A stretch of 64,000 nt of DNA from Paracoccaceae bacterium (GTDB lineage Bacteria; Pseudomonadota; Alphaproteobacteria; Rhodobacterales; Rhodobacteraceae). The DNA lies in assembly GCA_022448245.1 (NCBI GenBank), contig JAKVCO010000007.1, positions 1-64,000 on the forward strand, written 5' to 3'. Every line of letters begins with the position of its first letter. The stretch's first letter is position 1. A program made the position numbers and the translations under genes. Below the pieces are notes generated by a model. The model saw only the letters and a program-made list of their open reading frames with translations. It did not search any database and was not told where the DNA came from. Of this stretch, positions 1-8,957 are shown one piece after another.

Positions 1-465
<465 letters not shown>

Positions 466-550
466 AATGGCCTCCTTTACGGATCGGCGGCATCGCGCCT
501 GCTGTTAGATGCGCGGGCATTTATTCGGCTACTGGAAGAATTTCAAGACG

Positions 551-1117
551 CTATTGAAGCGGCTCCGGATCTGCGGCCGCTTCGCCTGCTTCATCATAAA
601 ACCAAGGCTGGTCCCGCAGCCAATTTTCGACGCGCACGGCCGCGTTGTCCGCGAGGTTAGCCATCTGCTGTTCCTTGGACAGCACAAGGCCCGATCCGAC
701 GATCGACGTGGCCGAGAAATCTTCGAGCACGGTGAATTGCTTGGGCTCGGCGGTGAGCTGCATTTGCGTGGCGTCCTCGATGACAGTCACCGAGAAAATC
801 AGCGCAGATTTTGGTGCGAGAACCACAGGAACCCCGGGCTGAGCAAGCACGTAGCCTTCTACGATCACGCCCAAGTGGTAGAAGCTTGAGCCTTCATAGC
901 GCTCAAAGCGGGGACGAAAGGCCGTTTCCATCGCAGCCTTCCACTCCTCGGGCGTCGCCTCGCGGGAGACGGGGCCCTTGGTCAGGTTCTCGGACGTCAC
1001 TGGGACCAGAAAGCCCAGTCGGAAATCACCGATCGGATCGGGACGCTCATCCAGCGAGGTTTCCGAGCAAGCGGCAAGCCCGAGGGCAAGAGCGAACATC
1101 AGGGCAATACGGTACAT
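551..1117 (-). CDS. Conserved lipoprotein of unknown function
   Basis: A 188-residue protein with a lipoprotein signal peptide: a hydrophobic segment at about residues 4-16 and the lipobox LAAC, with the lipidated cysteine at about residue 17. The mature part shows no motif I recognise. It has a middle section rich in beta-prone residues and an acidic C-terminus. It follows the M48 protease gene by about 55 bases on the same strand and precedes tuf, so it is probably the last gene of the parC-DUF898-M48 run. That position suggests an envelope role beside the protease, but this is inference only. The signal peptide and lipobox are seen directly; the function is unknown. Confidence 0.8.
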   Translation of the reverse strand: MYRIALMFALALGLAACSETSLDERPDPIGDFRLGFLVPVTSENLTKGPVSREATPEEWKAAMETAFRPRFERYEGSSFYHLGVIVEGYVLAQPGVPVVLAPKSALIFSVTVIEDATQMQLTAEPKQFTVLEDFSATSIVGSGLVLSKEQQMANLADNAAVRVENWLRDQPWFYDEAGEAAADPEPLQ

Positions 1118-1171
1118 CAGAAGCCTCCCACAGCGTGGACTTGTTCTACCCGCGCGCCGGGGCGGCGTCCA

Positions 1172-2308
1172 TCACTCGCCGCAGATGCCACGCAGCGCGT
1201 CCCATTCAGCCGCCTCGAGGAGAGGTCGGAACGTTGCATCAGCCGGCGTCGCAGCGCGCGCAGCCTCGATCCGATCGCCGAGCGACGGGTGCGACAGGAA
1301 GTACTGCACGACGCCCTCGGGCTCCCCATATTCCTCGCGCAGACGCTTAAAAAGGGTCGCCAAGGCCTCCGGCGCGAGGTCGGCATCGAGCATGGCCTGA
1401 TGCGCGAACGCGTCGGCAGCAGCCTCGGCTTCTTGTGTGTAGTCAGCTTGGATCAGGCGATTGGTCGCAAAGAGGACCGCCGCACCACCGGCAAAGTCAC
1501 CCAGTAGTAAACCCAGCACGCCAGCCGAGCCCGTAGTCCGCAGCGCAATGCGCGAGGGATCGAGCGCGCGAACGTGCCCAACCTCGTGGGCATACACAGC
1601 GGCGAGCTCTTCCGGCGTCTCGGTCTTCTCAAGCAGACCCCGCATGAAAACGATGATGCCGCCGGGCAGCGCAAAAGCGTTGACCATCTCATGGTCGAGC
1701 ACGTGGACGACGAGCGCCTCCTCCTCGCTTTGATTGGGGAAGAGACGGGTGCCCATCTTTTCCAGCGCAGCGAGGCCTTCGGGCCCCTCGCAAAGTGGCA
1801 GCGGGTCGACGCCGGTGCGATCGAGCGCCACGCGCACATCTTCAAAAACGGACTCGCCCAGCGCGCGTTTGCCCGACGCGGGCAGAAGCCCCGCGAGGTT
1901 GTCCGCCAAGAAGGGGATCAGCACAAAGATCATAAGCGCCACAGCGCCGAGCGCCGAGGCGCCCCAGACGACAAGCCGCCGTTTTCCTTCGACCGGCGGG
2001 CGGCGGTGGAGCTCGGACGCGCGGACGCGCATGATCTCCTGATCCTGTGCCGTTGTCAGGATGAGGCGGGCCAGCGGGTCTTTGGCAAGGCGCATCACCG
2101 CCATGTCCTGCTCCGACTGATCGGGGAGCTTTCGGATCTCCGTCAGGGGCCAATACACCGGGTCTTTTCTTGGCATAAGGATCGCGAGCGCCCTCCGGGC
2201 CTCATCAATGCGAAGCTCGGCCTTGCGCGGCTCGGCGGAGGCGCCATCGAGGTAAAGCCCCTTGCCCTCATAGGCCTCAGGCGCGGCACCGATGCGGATC
2301 GTCGTCAT
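1172..2308 (-). CDS. M48 family membrane metalloprotease
   Basis: A 378-residue zinc metallopeptidase. The signature HEVGH (HExxH) sits at about residue 240, preceded by AAVYA and followed by RALDP, with a conserved glutamate in the EAAAD stretch about 60 residues further on, as in M48 enzymes of the Oma1/BepA type. One membrane segment lies at about residues 115-140, after a cytoplasmic-looking N-terminal domain of about 110 residues. The catalytic domain therefore probably faces the periplasm and may take part in envelope protein quality control. Its ATG overlaps the TGA of the upstream DUF898 gene (ATGA), which indicates translational coupling. Fold and catalytic motif are certain; the substrate is unknown. 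Confidence 0.9.
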   Translation of the reverse strand: MTTIRIGAAPEAYEGKGLYLDGASAEPRKAELRIDEARRALAILMPRKDPVYWPLTEIRKLPDQSEQDMAVMRLAKDPLARLILTTAQDQEIMRVRASELHRRPPVEGKRRLVVWGASALGAVALMIFVLIPFLADNLAGLLPASGKRALGESVFEDVRVALDRTGVDPLPLCEGPEGLAALEKMGTRLFPNQSEEEALVVHVLDHEMVNAFALPGGIIVFMRGLLEKTETPEELAAVYAHEVGHVRALDPSRIALRTTGSAGVLGLLLGDFAGGAAVLFATNRLIQADYTQEAEAAADAFAHQAMLDADLAPEALATLFKRLREEYGEPEGVVQYFLSHPSLGDRIEAARAATPADATFRPLLEAAEWDALRGICGE

Positions 2309-3717
2309 ATCGCTGCTCCTACATCGAGGGCTTCGGCAAACCCGCCCGCCTCACGGCTTTCATCGCGTGCGCGTTGGTCGATTGTCGCAAGGTGTGGCGT
2401 GCCTGTCAGGTTCAGCGTCTCCGCGTAGTGGCGCCACGTTGGCATCGTCAGGAAGACGTGGGTCAGCACGTTCCACATGAGGAAAATCAGGAAGTAGAAG
2501 ACGACCACCACAGCCGTCGACAGCCAGCCCGGCAGGTCCTGCGTCACCGCGCGGAAGAGCGTTTCGGGATCACCCTCGGAAACCTCCTCCATCGTCAGGC
2601 CTTGGGTCAGCGCGCCCCCAATCAGGAGGAGCGACGCGACCATCGCAAGCGCCGTCACAGCGCCGTAGCGCGCGAGGTTGCCCGAGATCGAAATCCAGAG
2701 CACCTTGCCAATCCGTGGGCGGATATCAAACCCAGTCTCACCGACGCTCAGCGTGTTGATGAGGAGCTTGCGGCCCTCAACGCCGTAGTAGACCAGCCCG
2801 AAGATCAGCCAAGGAATGGCGATGTAGAACAGGCGCCAACTGGGGCTCGACGCCTCGAAAGAGCTGAAGTCTTCGGACTCGAGTGCCGCGAAGAAGGGTC
2901 CAAGCTCTGGCGCGGTCTCGTAGATGGCCCCGAGCGTCAGGAACCCACCGATCATCACATGGACAAACGCAGGGTAAAGCATCGTGCGATTTCCGCCCTG
3001 CTCCATCCGTTGGGTGCCGAAGAAGGTGCGGTTGTGGCGATAGCGCGCCAACGCATAGCGCAAGCGTGGGTGCCAAATGCCGAGCGTCAGAAGCGTGAGA
3101 AACCAATGAAAGCAGGCGCGCAGCGCGTAACCCCACGCACCCGGCTCAAGACCAAAGCGCAGGCCCATCCATCGCGTCCGTGCCAAGAGGTAGCGTTGCG
3201 CGCGATAGGCCGCGAAGAACCACAACGGGATCACCCCAAGAATCGTCAGTAAGTACGCCGCACCGGGGGCGGAAAGCAGTGAGAAACTCAAAAAGATCAG
3301 CACCAGATTTATGACGCCGATGTAGAAAGCGAGGATCACCACAGCGACTAGAAACCCGAGGAACTTTTCCAGAGGCGTGCCGGTGTATTCGAGGGGGAAG
3401 CCGCCCGGGCGCAGCGCGCTCCAGTACCAGCGGCGCAGGCGGGTGCGCGCCCAGAAACGGTATATCCCGACCGTGAGGATCGTCAGCAGACCCATCCAGA
3501 CAGCCAATTTGAAGAGAGGCCAGCGCCGCCCGCGCCAGTCGCCGTGCAGACCCGGCTCAGGTGAACCGGTTATCGCGTGGGAAACCGCGAGGTGCCATCC
3601 GTCCTGCTGCGGCCCGTTTGGCGATCCATTCGTCGAGCTCGGGGCTGACGACGGTGCGGGTTCGTCCGGCGGGATCGAGCCACGAGAGGCCTTCTGCCAA
3701 GGTGAAGGTGATGACAT
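2305..3717 (-). CDS. DUF898 (YjgN-type) polytopic membrane protein, start uncertain
   Basis: The protein has about seven hydrophobic segments, and the opening block LTVGIYRFWARTRLRR is typical of DUF898 family membrane proteins, whose function is unknown. The start given here is the furthest upstream ATG and overlaps the 3' end of parC by about 160 bases. Residues 1-54 of this frame are proline/serine-rich and look like an out-of-frame reading of parC. Family resemblance begins near LHGDWRGRRWPLFK (about residue 57), just after the parC stop, where no ATG, GTG or TTG is well placed; the nearest codons are a CTG, a TTG and an internal ATG at about 3495. The last codon overlaps the M48 gene start, so parC, this gene and the protease are likely co-transcribed. 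Confidence 0.8.
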   Translation of the reverse strand: MSSPSPWQKASRGSIPPDEPAPSSAPSSTNGSPNGPQQDGWHLAVSHAITGSPEPGLHGDWRGRRWPLFKLAVWMGLLTILTVGIYRFWARTRLRRWYWSALRPGGFPLEYTGTPLEKFLGFLVAVVILAFYIGVINLVLIFLSFSLLSAPGAAYLLTILGVIPLWFFAAYRAQRYLLARTRWMGLRFGLEPGAWGYALRACFHWFLTLLTLGIWHPRLRYALARYRHNRTFFGTQRMEQGGNRTMLYPAFVHVMIGGFLTLGAIYETAPELGPFFAALESEDFSSFEASSPSWRLFYIAIPWLIFGLVYYGVEGRKLLINTLSVGETGFDIRPRIGKVLWISISGNLARYGAVTALAMVASLLLIGGALTQGLTMEEVSEGDPETLFRAVTQDLPGWLSTAVVVVFYFLIFLMWNVLTHVFLTMPTWRHYAETLNLTGTPHLATIDQRARDESREAGGFAEALDVGAAI

Positions 3718-5878
3718 CGCTCAGGCCTCCGTCCTTGTAGCGCTGCAACCGAACGCCTTTGCCTCGCGCCATTTCTGGTAGCTCATCGAGCGGGAAGACA
3801 AGCACTTTCCGGTTTTCGCCCACGCAAGCGACGCTATCGCCCGTCACAGGTTTACAGATAAGCGCTTTGGTCGGCGCCTTCACATTCAGCACCTGTTTGC
3901 CCGTGCGCGTCTGCGCGAGCACCTCGTCCTCGGTCACGACAAAGCCGTCACCGGCCGTCGAGGCCACCAGCTGTTTGCGTCCCGGCACGTGGATGAAGAG
4001 CGCGACAATCTCCGCCTCGTTTGGCAGATCGACCATCAGACGCAGCGGCTCACCCATACCCCGTCCGCCGGGGAGGTTTGAAACCGAGAGCGTGTAGAAG
4101 CGCCCGTTCGAAGCAAAGGCCATCAGGCGGTCGGTCGTCTCCGCATGGAAGACGAAGCGGCCTTCGTCGCCATCGCGGTACTTCAGCTCGCGGCCCAGAT
4201 CGATATGGCCCGACATCGCGCGGATCCAGCCCATCTTGGAGCAAACGATCGTCACCGGTTCCCGGTCGATCATCGCCTCAATCGGCACTTCCTCGACCTC
4301 GGCGGCCTTGGCAAAAGAGGTCAAACGCTGGGACCGGAAATCAGGGCCCGAGAACCGCTTGCGCACTTCGCGCAGCTCCTCGGCGATGCGCTTCCACTGG
4401 AGGTCTTCGGTGGCGACGAGCTCGCTCAACTCCGCGCGTTCGGCCTCAAGGGCCTCCTTCTCGCGGACCAGTTCCATCTCCTCGAGACGGCGAAGCGAGC
4501 GCAAGCGCATGTTCAGGATGGCTTCGGTCTGCGTCTCTGTGAGCGCAGGGTCAGGCTCCAACGGCAGCCCGATAGGCGACAAGTAGTCTTCTTCGTCTCG
4601 GGCGCGTGGGAATTCGCGGTCCCAGTCCTCGGCCATGAGCGCGGCCTTGGGGTCGTCGTCATAGCGGATGATATCGATCACGCGGTCGAGGTTGAGGAAG
4701 GCGATGATGAAGCCTTCAAGGACCTCCAAGCGGTGGTCGATCTTCGCCAGACGGTGCGCCGTGCGGCGCAAAAGTACCTCGCGGCGGTGATCGAGGAAGG
4801 CGCGTAGCACCTCCTTCATGGAGCAGACCTTCGGCGTCACCCCATCGATCAACACGTTCATATTCAGCGAGAAGCGCGTCTCCAGATCCGAGTTCCGGAA
4901 GAGCATGCCCATGAGCACGTCCGGATCGACGTTCTTCGACTTGGGCTCGAGCACGATGCGGATGTCGTCGGCGCTCTCGTCACGGACGTCGGCGAGGATC
5001 GGCACCTTCTTGGTCTGAATGACCTCAGCGAGCTTCTCGATCAGCTTCGACTTCTGCACCTGGTAGGGGATCTCGGTGACGATGATCTGGTACTGACCGC
5101 GACCGAGGTCCTCCCTTTCCCACTTGCAACGCAGGCGGAAGGAGCCGCGGCCGGTGCGGTAGGTCTCCTCCATCGAGGCGCGAGGTTCGACGATCACGCC
5201 TCCCGTTGGGAAATCGGGGCCCTTCACGTAATCCATCAGCGTGTCGTCACGCGCATTGGGCGCCTTGATGAGGTGGAGGCAGGCGCCAATCAGCTCTTCA
5301 AGGTTGTGAGGCGGGATGTTGGTGGCCATGCCCACCGCGATGCCTGCTGCGCCATTGGCCAAGAGGTTCGGGTAAGCCGCAGGCAGCACCGCAGGTTCCT
5401 GCAGGCGGCCATCGTAATTGTCGCGGAAATCAACGGCGTCCTCGTCGAGCCCTTCAAGCAGGGCCTCCGCAAAGGCCGTCAAACGCGCTTCGGTGTAGCG
5501 TGAGGCCGCCGGGTTATCGCCGTCGATGTTGCCGAAGTTGCCCTGCCCGTCGACGAGCGGGTAGCGCACCGCGAAATCCTGAGCGAGACGCGCCATCGCA
5601 TCATAGATCGCGCCATCCCCGTGAGGGTGGAAATCACCCATCGTGTCGCCACTAATCTTGGCTGACTTGAGGAATTTCCCGTCCGGCGACAGTCGCAGCC
5701 GCCGCATGGCGTAAAGAATCCGACGATGAACCGGTTTCAGTCCGTCGCGCGCATCTGGCAGCGCTCGGTGCATGATCGTGCTCAGCGCGTAGGTAAGATA
5801 CCGCTCACCAATCGCGCGACGTAGCGGTTCCGCTACCTCGTTAAGCACGATGTCGTCGTTATCTTCTTCGTCTGCCAT
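3557..5878 (-). CDS. parC: DNA topoisomerase IV subunit A
   Basis: ParC is the DNA-cleaving subunit of topoisomerase IV, which unlinks sister chromosomes together with ParE. The 773-residue protein starts at MADEEDNDD; a longer upstream reading has no family resemblance. Visible are the LPDARDGLKPVHRRILYAM block, the helix-turn-helix region HPHGDGAIYDAM, and the catalytic tyrosine in AASRYTE (about Y128). A coiled-coil tower region and C-terminal beta-pinwheel blades follow (for example GRGMGEPLRL). The lack of a GyrA box and the short C-terminal domain favour ParC over GyrA. The residue matching Ser80 of Escherichia coli ParC is glycine (about G89), and the Glu84 position is aspartate. Confidence 0.95.
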   Translation of the reverse strand: MADEEDNDDIVLNEVAEPLRRAIGERYLTYALSTIMHRALPDARDGLKPVHRRILYAMRRLRLSPDGKFLKSAKISGDTMGDFHPHGDGAIYDAMARLAQDFAVRYPLVDGQGNFGNIDGDNPAASRYTEARLTAFAEALLEGLDEDAVDFRDNYDGRLQEPAVLPAAYPNLLANGAAGIAVGMATNIPPHNLEELIGACLHLIKAPNARDDTLMDYVKGPDFPTGGVIVEPRASMEETYRTGRGSFRLRCKWEREDLGRGQYQIIVTEIPYQVQKSKLIEKLAEVIQTKKVPILADVRDESADDIRIVLEPKSKNVDPDVLMGMLFRNSDLETRFSLNMNVLIDGVTPKVCSMKEVLRAFLDHRREVLLRRTAHRLAKIDHRLEVLEGFIIAFLNLDRVIDIIRYDDDPKAALMAEDWDREFPRARDEEDYLSPIGLPLEPDPALTETQTEAILNMRLRSLRRLEEMELVREKEALEAERAELSELVATEDLQWKRIAEELREVRKRFSGPDFRSQRLTSFAKAAEVEEVPIEAMIDREPVTIVCSKMGWIRAMSGHIDLGRELKYRDGDEGRFVFHAETTDRLMAFASNGRFYTLSVSNLPGGRGMGEPLRLMVDLPNEAEIVALFIHVPGRKQLVASTAGDGFVVTEDEVLAQTRTGKQVLNVKAPTKALICKPVTGDSVACVGENRKVLVFPLDELPEMARGKGVRLQRYKDGGLSDVITFTLAEGLSWLDPAGRTRTVVSPELDEWIAKRAAAGRMAPRGFPRDNRFT

Positions 5879-6022
5879 AGATATGGTGTAGCGAGCCCGC
5901 TTTGGGGCGTCCAGAGCCACAACGGGCCAAGTGACCCAACGGCCCCAAAAGGCTCGGCACGATTGCAACAGACCTGTGGATATGCCCCGCCTCAGGGGGG
6001 AGCGGATCTTAAATCCTCCTCG

Positions 6023-6051
6023 TTATGGTAGTGTCTTTACGATTCTATAGT
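6023..6051 (+). promoter_or_regulatory. Possible promoter for the SH3 protein gene
   Basis: In the 208-base gap between the divergent parC and SH3 genes, a good -10 box (TATAGT, 6046-6051) lies 35 bases before the SH3 start codon. The hexamer 17 bases upstream (TTATGG) is a poor -35, so this would be a weak or activator-dependent promoter. The call rests on the -10 match and position only. Confidence 0.3.
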
Positions 6052-6086
6052 TAGGTCGCTGCCAAAGGTAATTGCTGGGGAAAGCC

Positions 6087-6689
6087 ATGCTGCGCTTCAT
6101 GGTCGTTACATTTTTGATCCTCGGATGGGGGTTCTTTGAGCTTTCGGGCGGGACGGATTTTGAGCCGCCCCAGCGCGAGGAAGCATCTTTGAACGCACTG
6201 CGCACGCAGGTGGCGGCCGATGAGGGTGCCGTGGTGACACGGGCGTCTGCCGCGCAAACGGTGACCATTCTGGGCGATCCGATCGCGCAACCCGAAACGC
6301 AGGCCGTGGTCACGCCGTTGACCGAGGTGCCGACCGCAGAGAACCCCACGACGCTGGCAAGCTTTGGTCAGGTGACCACGCCTGAGACAAGCGCGCCTGA
6401 AGCCTCCGCTATCGACACTGCGATCACGCCAGAACCCACGACAGAGCCAATCGCGCCTTTGCCGGGTTTGGAGGCGCTCGTGACAACGCTGGATGTGCGT
6501 GAAGTTACTGGAACGCGTGTGAATATGCGCCAAGGTCCGGGCACGAATTTCGAAGTCATCACACAGCTCGTGCAAGGCGATCAGGCCGAGGTCATTCAGA
6601 GCTCCGAGAATGGCTGGGTCAACATCCGTGTCCTGGCGACAGGCGAGGAAGGCTGGATGGCCGCACGCCTTATGGCGCCTGTGAACTGA
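6087..6689 (+). CDS. Membrane-anchored bacterial SH3 domain protein
   Basis: A 200-residue protein with an N-terminal hydrophobic segment (about residues 4-18) that would act as a signal anchor. A long threonine/proline/alanine-rich linker of about 110 residues follows, then a C-terminal bacterial SH3 (SH3_3) domain. The domain shows the typical NMRQGPGTNFEVI opening and ends with the GWM/ARLM pattern. Such domains usually bind peptidoglycan or cell-wall peptides in the periplasm. The ATG at 6087 is preferred to a TTG at 6072 because GGGGAAAG precedes it at good spacing. It is transcribed away from parC. No catalytic domain is present. Confidence 0.85.
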   Translation: MLRFMVVTFLILGWGFFELSGGTDFEPPQREEASLNALRTQVAADEGAVVTRASAAQTVTILGDPIAQPETQAVVTPLTEVPTAENPTTLASFGQVTTPETSAPEASAIDTAITPEPTTEPIAPLPGLEALVTTLDVREVTGTRVNMRQGPGTNFEVITQLVQGDQAEVIQSSENGWVNIRVLATGEEGWMAARLMAPVN

Positions 6690-6755
6690 TCCCAGAAATC
6701 CGGTTGCATCCCCTTTGCGCCTCGGGCCACCTGCGCCCGACACGCGGAGGTTCCC

Positions 6756-7586
6756 ATGGCAAAGACAATTCTCATCACCGGCTGCTCCAGCGGCATCGGC
6801 TACGACTGCGCGACCTACCTCCGCCAGAAGGGATGGCGCGTTTTCGCCTCCTGCCGGAAAGAAGAAGACTGCGCCCGCCTGCACGAGAAGGGTTTCGAGG
6901 CCCCGCGCATTGACTACGAAGACGAAGCCAGCATCGAAGCAGGGCTGGCCGAGGTGCTCGAGGCCACAGGCGGCACCCTTGATGCGCTCTTCAACAACGG
7001 CGCCTATGCCATCCCCGGCGCGGTGGAGGACCTGCCTCGCGCGGCACTCCGTCAGAACCTTGAATCGAACCTGTTGGGCTACCACGACCTCACCTGCCGG
7101 GTGATTCCAATCATGCGTGCCCAAGGCCACGGGCGCATCCTGCAATGCTCCTCAGTTCTCGGGTTCGCAGCCCTGCGCTGGCGCGGCTCCTACAATACGA
7201 CGAAATTCGCCCTCGAGGGCCTCAACGACACGCTGCGGCTGGAGCTACGCGGCACAGGTATCTACCCGATCCTGATCCAGCCCGGCCCCATCGGGACGGA
7301 AATCCGTCGCAACTCCATCCCGCATTTCGAGAAATGGATCGATTGGGAGAACTCCGCCCTGCGTAATCTCTACGAGAAGGCCCTGCGCCCGCGCCTTTAT
7401 GCCGACGACAACGGCCCTGACCCGTTTGAGCTTACTGCCCGCGCGGTTTCGGTCAAAGTGCACACCGCGCTGATCACGCCACGTCCGGCTGCCCGCTACA
7501 AAATCACGACACCAACCTACGCAATGGCGATCATGCGTCGCATTTTACCGCGCTCAATCATGGACAATCTCCTTGCCCGACTGTGA
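6756..7586 (+). CDS. SDR family NAD(P)-dependent oxidoreductase
   Basis: A 276-residue classical short-chain dehydrogenase. The cofactor motif TGCSSGIG lies at residues 8-15, the NNG of the NNAG motif at about 87-89, the catalytic serine in QCSSVLG, and the catalytic YxxxK as YNTTK at about 149-153, followed by PGPIGTE. These residues define an active Rossmann-fold oxidoreductase. The C-terminal extension ending in a hydrophobic helix resembles SDRs that act on lipid-like or retinol-like substrates, but the substrate cannot be read from the sequence. It starts 66 bases after the SH3 gene and precedes two small genes on the same strand. Confidence 0.92.
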   Translation: MAKTILITGCSSGIGYDCATYLRQKGWRVFASCRKEEDCARLHEKGFEAPRIDYEDEASIEAGLAEVLEATGGTLDALFNNGAYAIPGAVEDLPRAALRQNLESNLLGYHDLTCRVIPIMRAQGHGRILQCSSVLGFAALRWRGSYNTTKFALEGLNDTLRLELRGTGIYPILIQPGPIGTEIRRNSIPHFEKWIDWENSALRNLYEKALRPRLYADDNGPDPFELTARAVSVKVHTALITPRPAARYKITTPTYAMAIMRRILPRSIMDNLLARL

Positions 7587-7619
7587 GGCCGACTTAGCTC
7601 GCTGTGAAAGGAAGAAATC

Positions 7620-7814
7620 ATGCAAGAACCCCTCCTCATTATAGCGATCCTCGCCGTCGTCCTCGTGGGCGTTATCCTGGCCGTGGGCATTGGCTCCTTC
7701 GCGCGGGGTGGTGAGTTCAACAAGAAGAACGCCAACAAGATCATGCGCCTCCGGATCGTAGCACAGGGCGTTGCCCTCGTCCTGATCCTGATCCTCATCG
7801 CATCGCGCGGCTAA
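7620..7814 (+). CDS. Twin transmembrane (HIG1-like) small protein
   Basis: A 64-residue protein made almost entirely of two hydrophobic helices (about residues 5-26 and 45-62), joined by a short positively charged loop rich in N, K and R. This two-helix layout matches the small HIG1-like or twin-membrane proteins of alphaproteobacteria, some of which associate with respiratory complexes in other organisms. A good ribosome site (GAAAGGAAG) precedes the ATG. The corrinoid adenosyltransferase starts 17 bases downstream, so the two are probably co-transcribed. Membership is judged from layout, and the function is not shown. Confidence 0.8.
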   Translation: MQEPLLIIAILAVVLVGVILAVGIGSFARGGEFNKKNANKIMRLRIVAQGVALVLILILIASRG

Positions 7815-7831
7815 CGAACAGGAACCCTAGA

Positions 7832-8404
7832 ATGGTCGTACTCTCAAAGATCTACACCCGTACCGGTGACTCCGGCGAAACGGCGCTCGGGAATGGGTCC
7901 CGCGTGGCCAAGCACTCTCAGCGGGTGAACGCCTATGGCACTGTGGACGAGGTGAACGCGACCGTGGGCATGGCGCGTCTGCACAGCGAAGGCGAAATGG
8001 ACGCGCAGCTTTCGGCCATCCAGAACGATCTCTTCGACCTCGGTGCAGACCTCTGCCGCCCGGATATGGAGAAAGACGCGGACGCCGAGTATCCTCCCCT
8101 GCGCGTGACAGCCGCCCAGGTGGAGCGCCTCGAGGCCGAGATTGACGCCATGAACAAGAAGCTTTCGCCAGTGAAAAGCTTCATCCTGCCCGGCGGCTCG
8201 GCCTTGGCCGCACATCTGCACCTGTGCCGCACCGTGACCCGCCGCGCGGAGCGCCTGTCCGTCGAACTAGGGACCGTAGAGAGTGTGAACCCCGCCGGCG
8301 TCAAATACCTCAACCGCCTGTCTGACTGGTTCTTCGTGGCCAGCCGGATCGCCAATGACGACGGCGCGTCTGACGTTCTGTGGGTGCCTGGCGCGAACCG
8401 GTAG
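7832..8404 (+). CDS. Corrinoid adenosyltransferase, PduO type
   Basis: A 190-residue ATP:cob(I)alamin adenosyltransferase of the PduO/MMAB family, which transfers the 5'-deoxyadenosyl group of ATP to cobalt to make coenzyme B12. Near the N-terminus it has the ATP-binding motif TRTGDSGET, followed by the AYGTVDEVNA block. The later part carries LPGGS and the CRTVTRRAERL helix, with the conserved RRAER arginines that contact ATP. Length is normal for the family. It ends in TAG and is the last gene of the plus-strand run. Adenosylcobalamin enzymes such as methylmalonyl-CoA mutase are likely clients elsewhere in the genome. Confidence 0.94.
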   Translation: MVVLSKIYTRTGDSGETALGNGSRVAKHSQRVNAYGTVDEVNATVGMARLHSEGEMDAQLSAIQNDLFDLGADLCRPDMEKDADAEYPPLRVTAAQVERLEAEIDAMNKKLSPVKSFILPGGSALAAHLHLCRTVTRRAERLSVELGTVESVNPAGVKYLNRLSDWFFVASRIANDDGASDVLWVPGANR

Positions 8405-8510
8405 GAGCGGTAGAGCGTTTACGACGCGAATCTCTCCTGGGACCGCACAGATTTGCAAACAGTTGGCCACGTGTTCAGCATGCTCGTGCCAGAGCAGCTT
8501 CCATTGCCAA

Positions 8511-8882
8511 TTACGAACTTGCTCTAGAAATTGTCACTTTGATCTTCTCGAGAACTTCGGGCACCGATGCGCCCTTAAACTCAACGATTGAGAACACCTC
8601 GCCCTCGTTTGGTGACGGAAGGAAGTAGAGTTCGAAAGACCCAGGGAACACTTCAACCTCAATTCGTCCGTTTTGCCAAAAAAGACGAACCGTCGGAAAC
8701 TTGCCGGAGCTTGCCGTCTCAGGAAGGAGGTTTGCCTTCTTCGCAGCCTTCAACAATTCGGTCGCCAGGGCCATTGCGCTCTCGTTTGGAGAAGGATGGT
8801 CATGCCATTCCCAATCGATGCTATCCCAAATTGCGTCCAAAAAATCATAACTCTCATGTTGGCAGCTCACAAAAGCAAACAT
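8511..8882 (-). CDS. Hypothetical protein
   Basis: A 123-residue acidic, aromatic-rich soluble protein with no motif I recognise. Base composition is lower in GC than the surroundings, and the gene stands alone between 107- and 73-base gaps, which may point to recent acquisition. The C-terminal half (EVFPGSFELYFLPSPNEGE) looks like a real beta-rich fold rather than a chance reading. No clear ribosome site precedes the ATG. It could be an orphan immunity-type or stress protein, but nothing in the sequence proves that. Confidence 0.6.
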   Translation of the reverse strand: MFAFVSCQHESYDFLDAIWDSIDWEWHDHPSPNESAMALATELLKAAKKANLLPETASSGKFPTVRLFWQNGRIEVEVFPGSFELYFLPSPNEGEVFSIVEFKGASVPEVLEKIKVTISRASS

Positions 8883-8928
8883 GAAGCTTTAGAGCAATAC
8901 AGGTTATATGGGGTGCAAAACTGCCGAT

Positions 8929-8957
8929 AACGAACCATTTCAGCCTGCAGGCTCGTT
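8929..8957 (-). terminator. Weak stem-loop at the end of the SDR operon
   Basis: Read on the minus strand, AACGAGCC pairs with GGTTCGTT (one G-U pair) around a 13-base loop, starting inside the SDR stop codon. Only a short T-run follows, about 8 bases further on. It may be a weak terminator of the five-gene operon. Confidence 0.3.
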
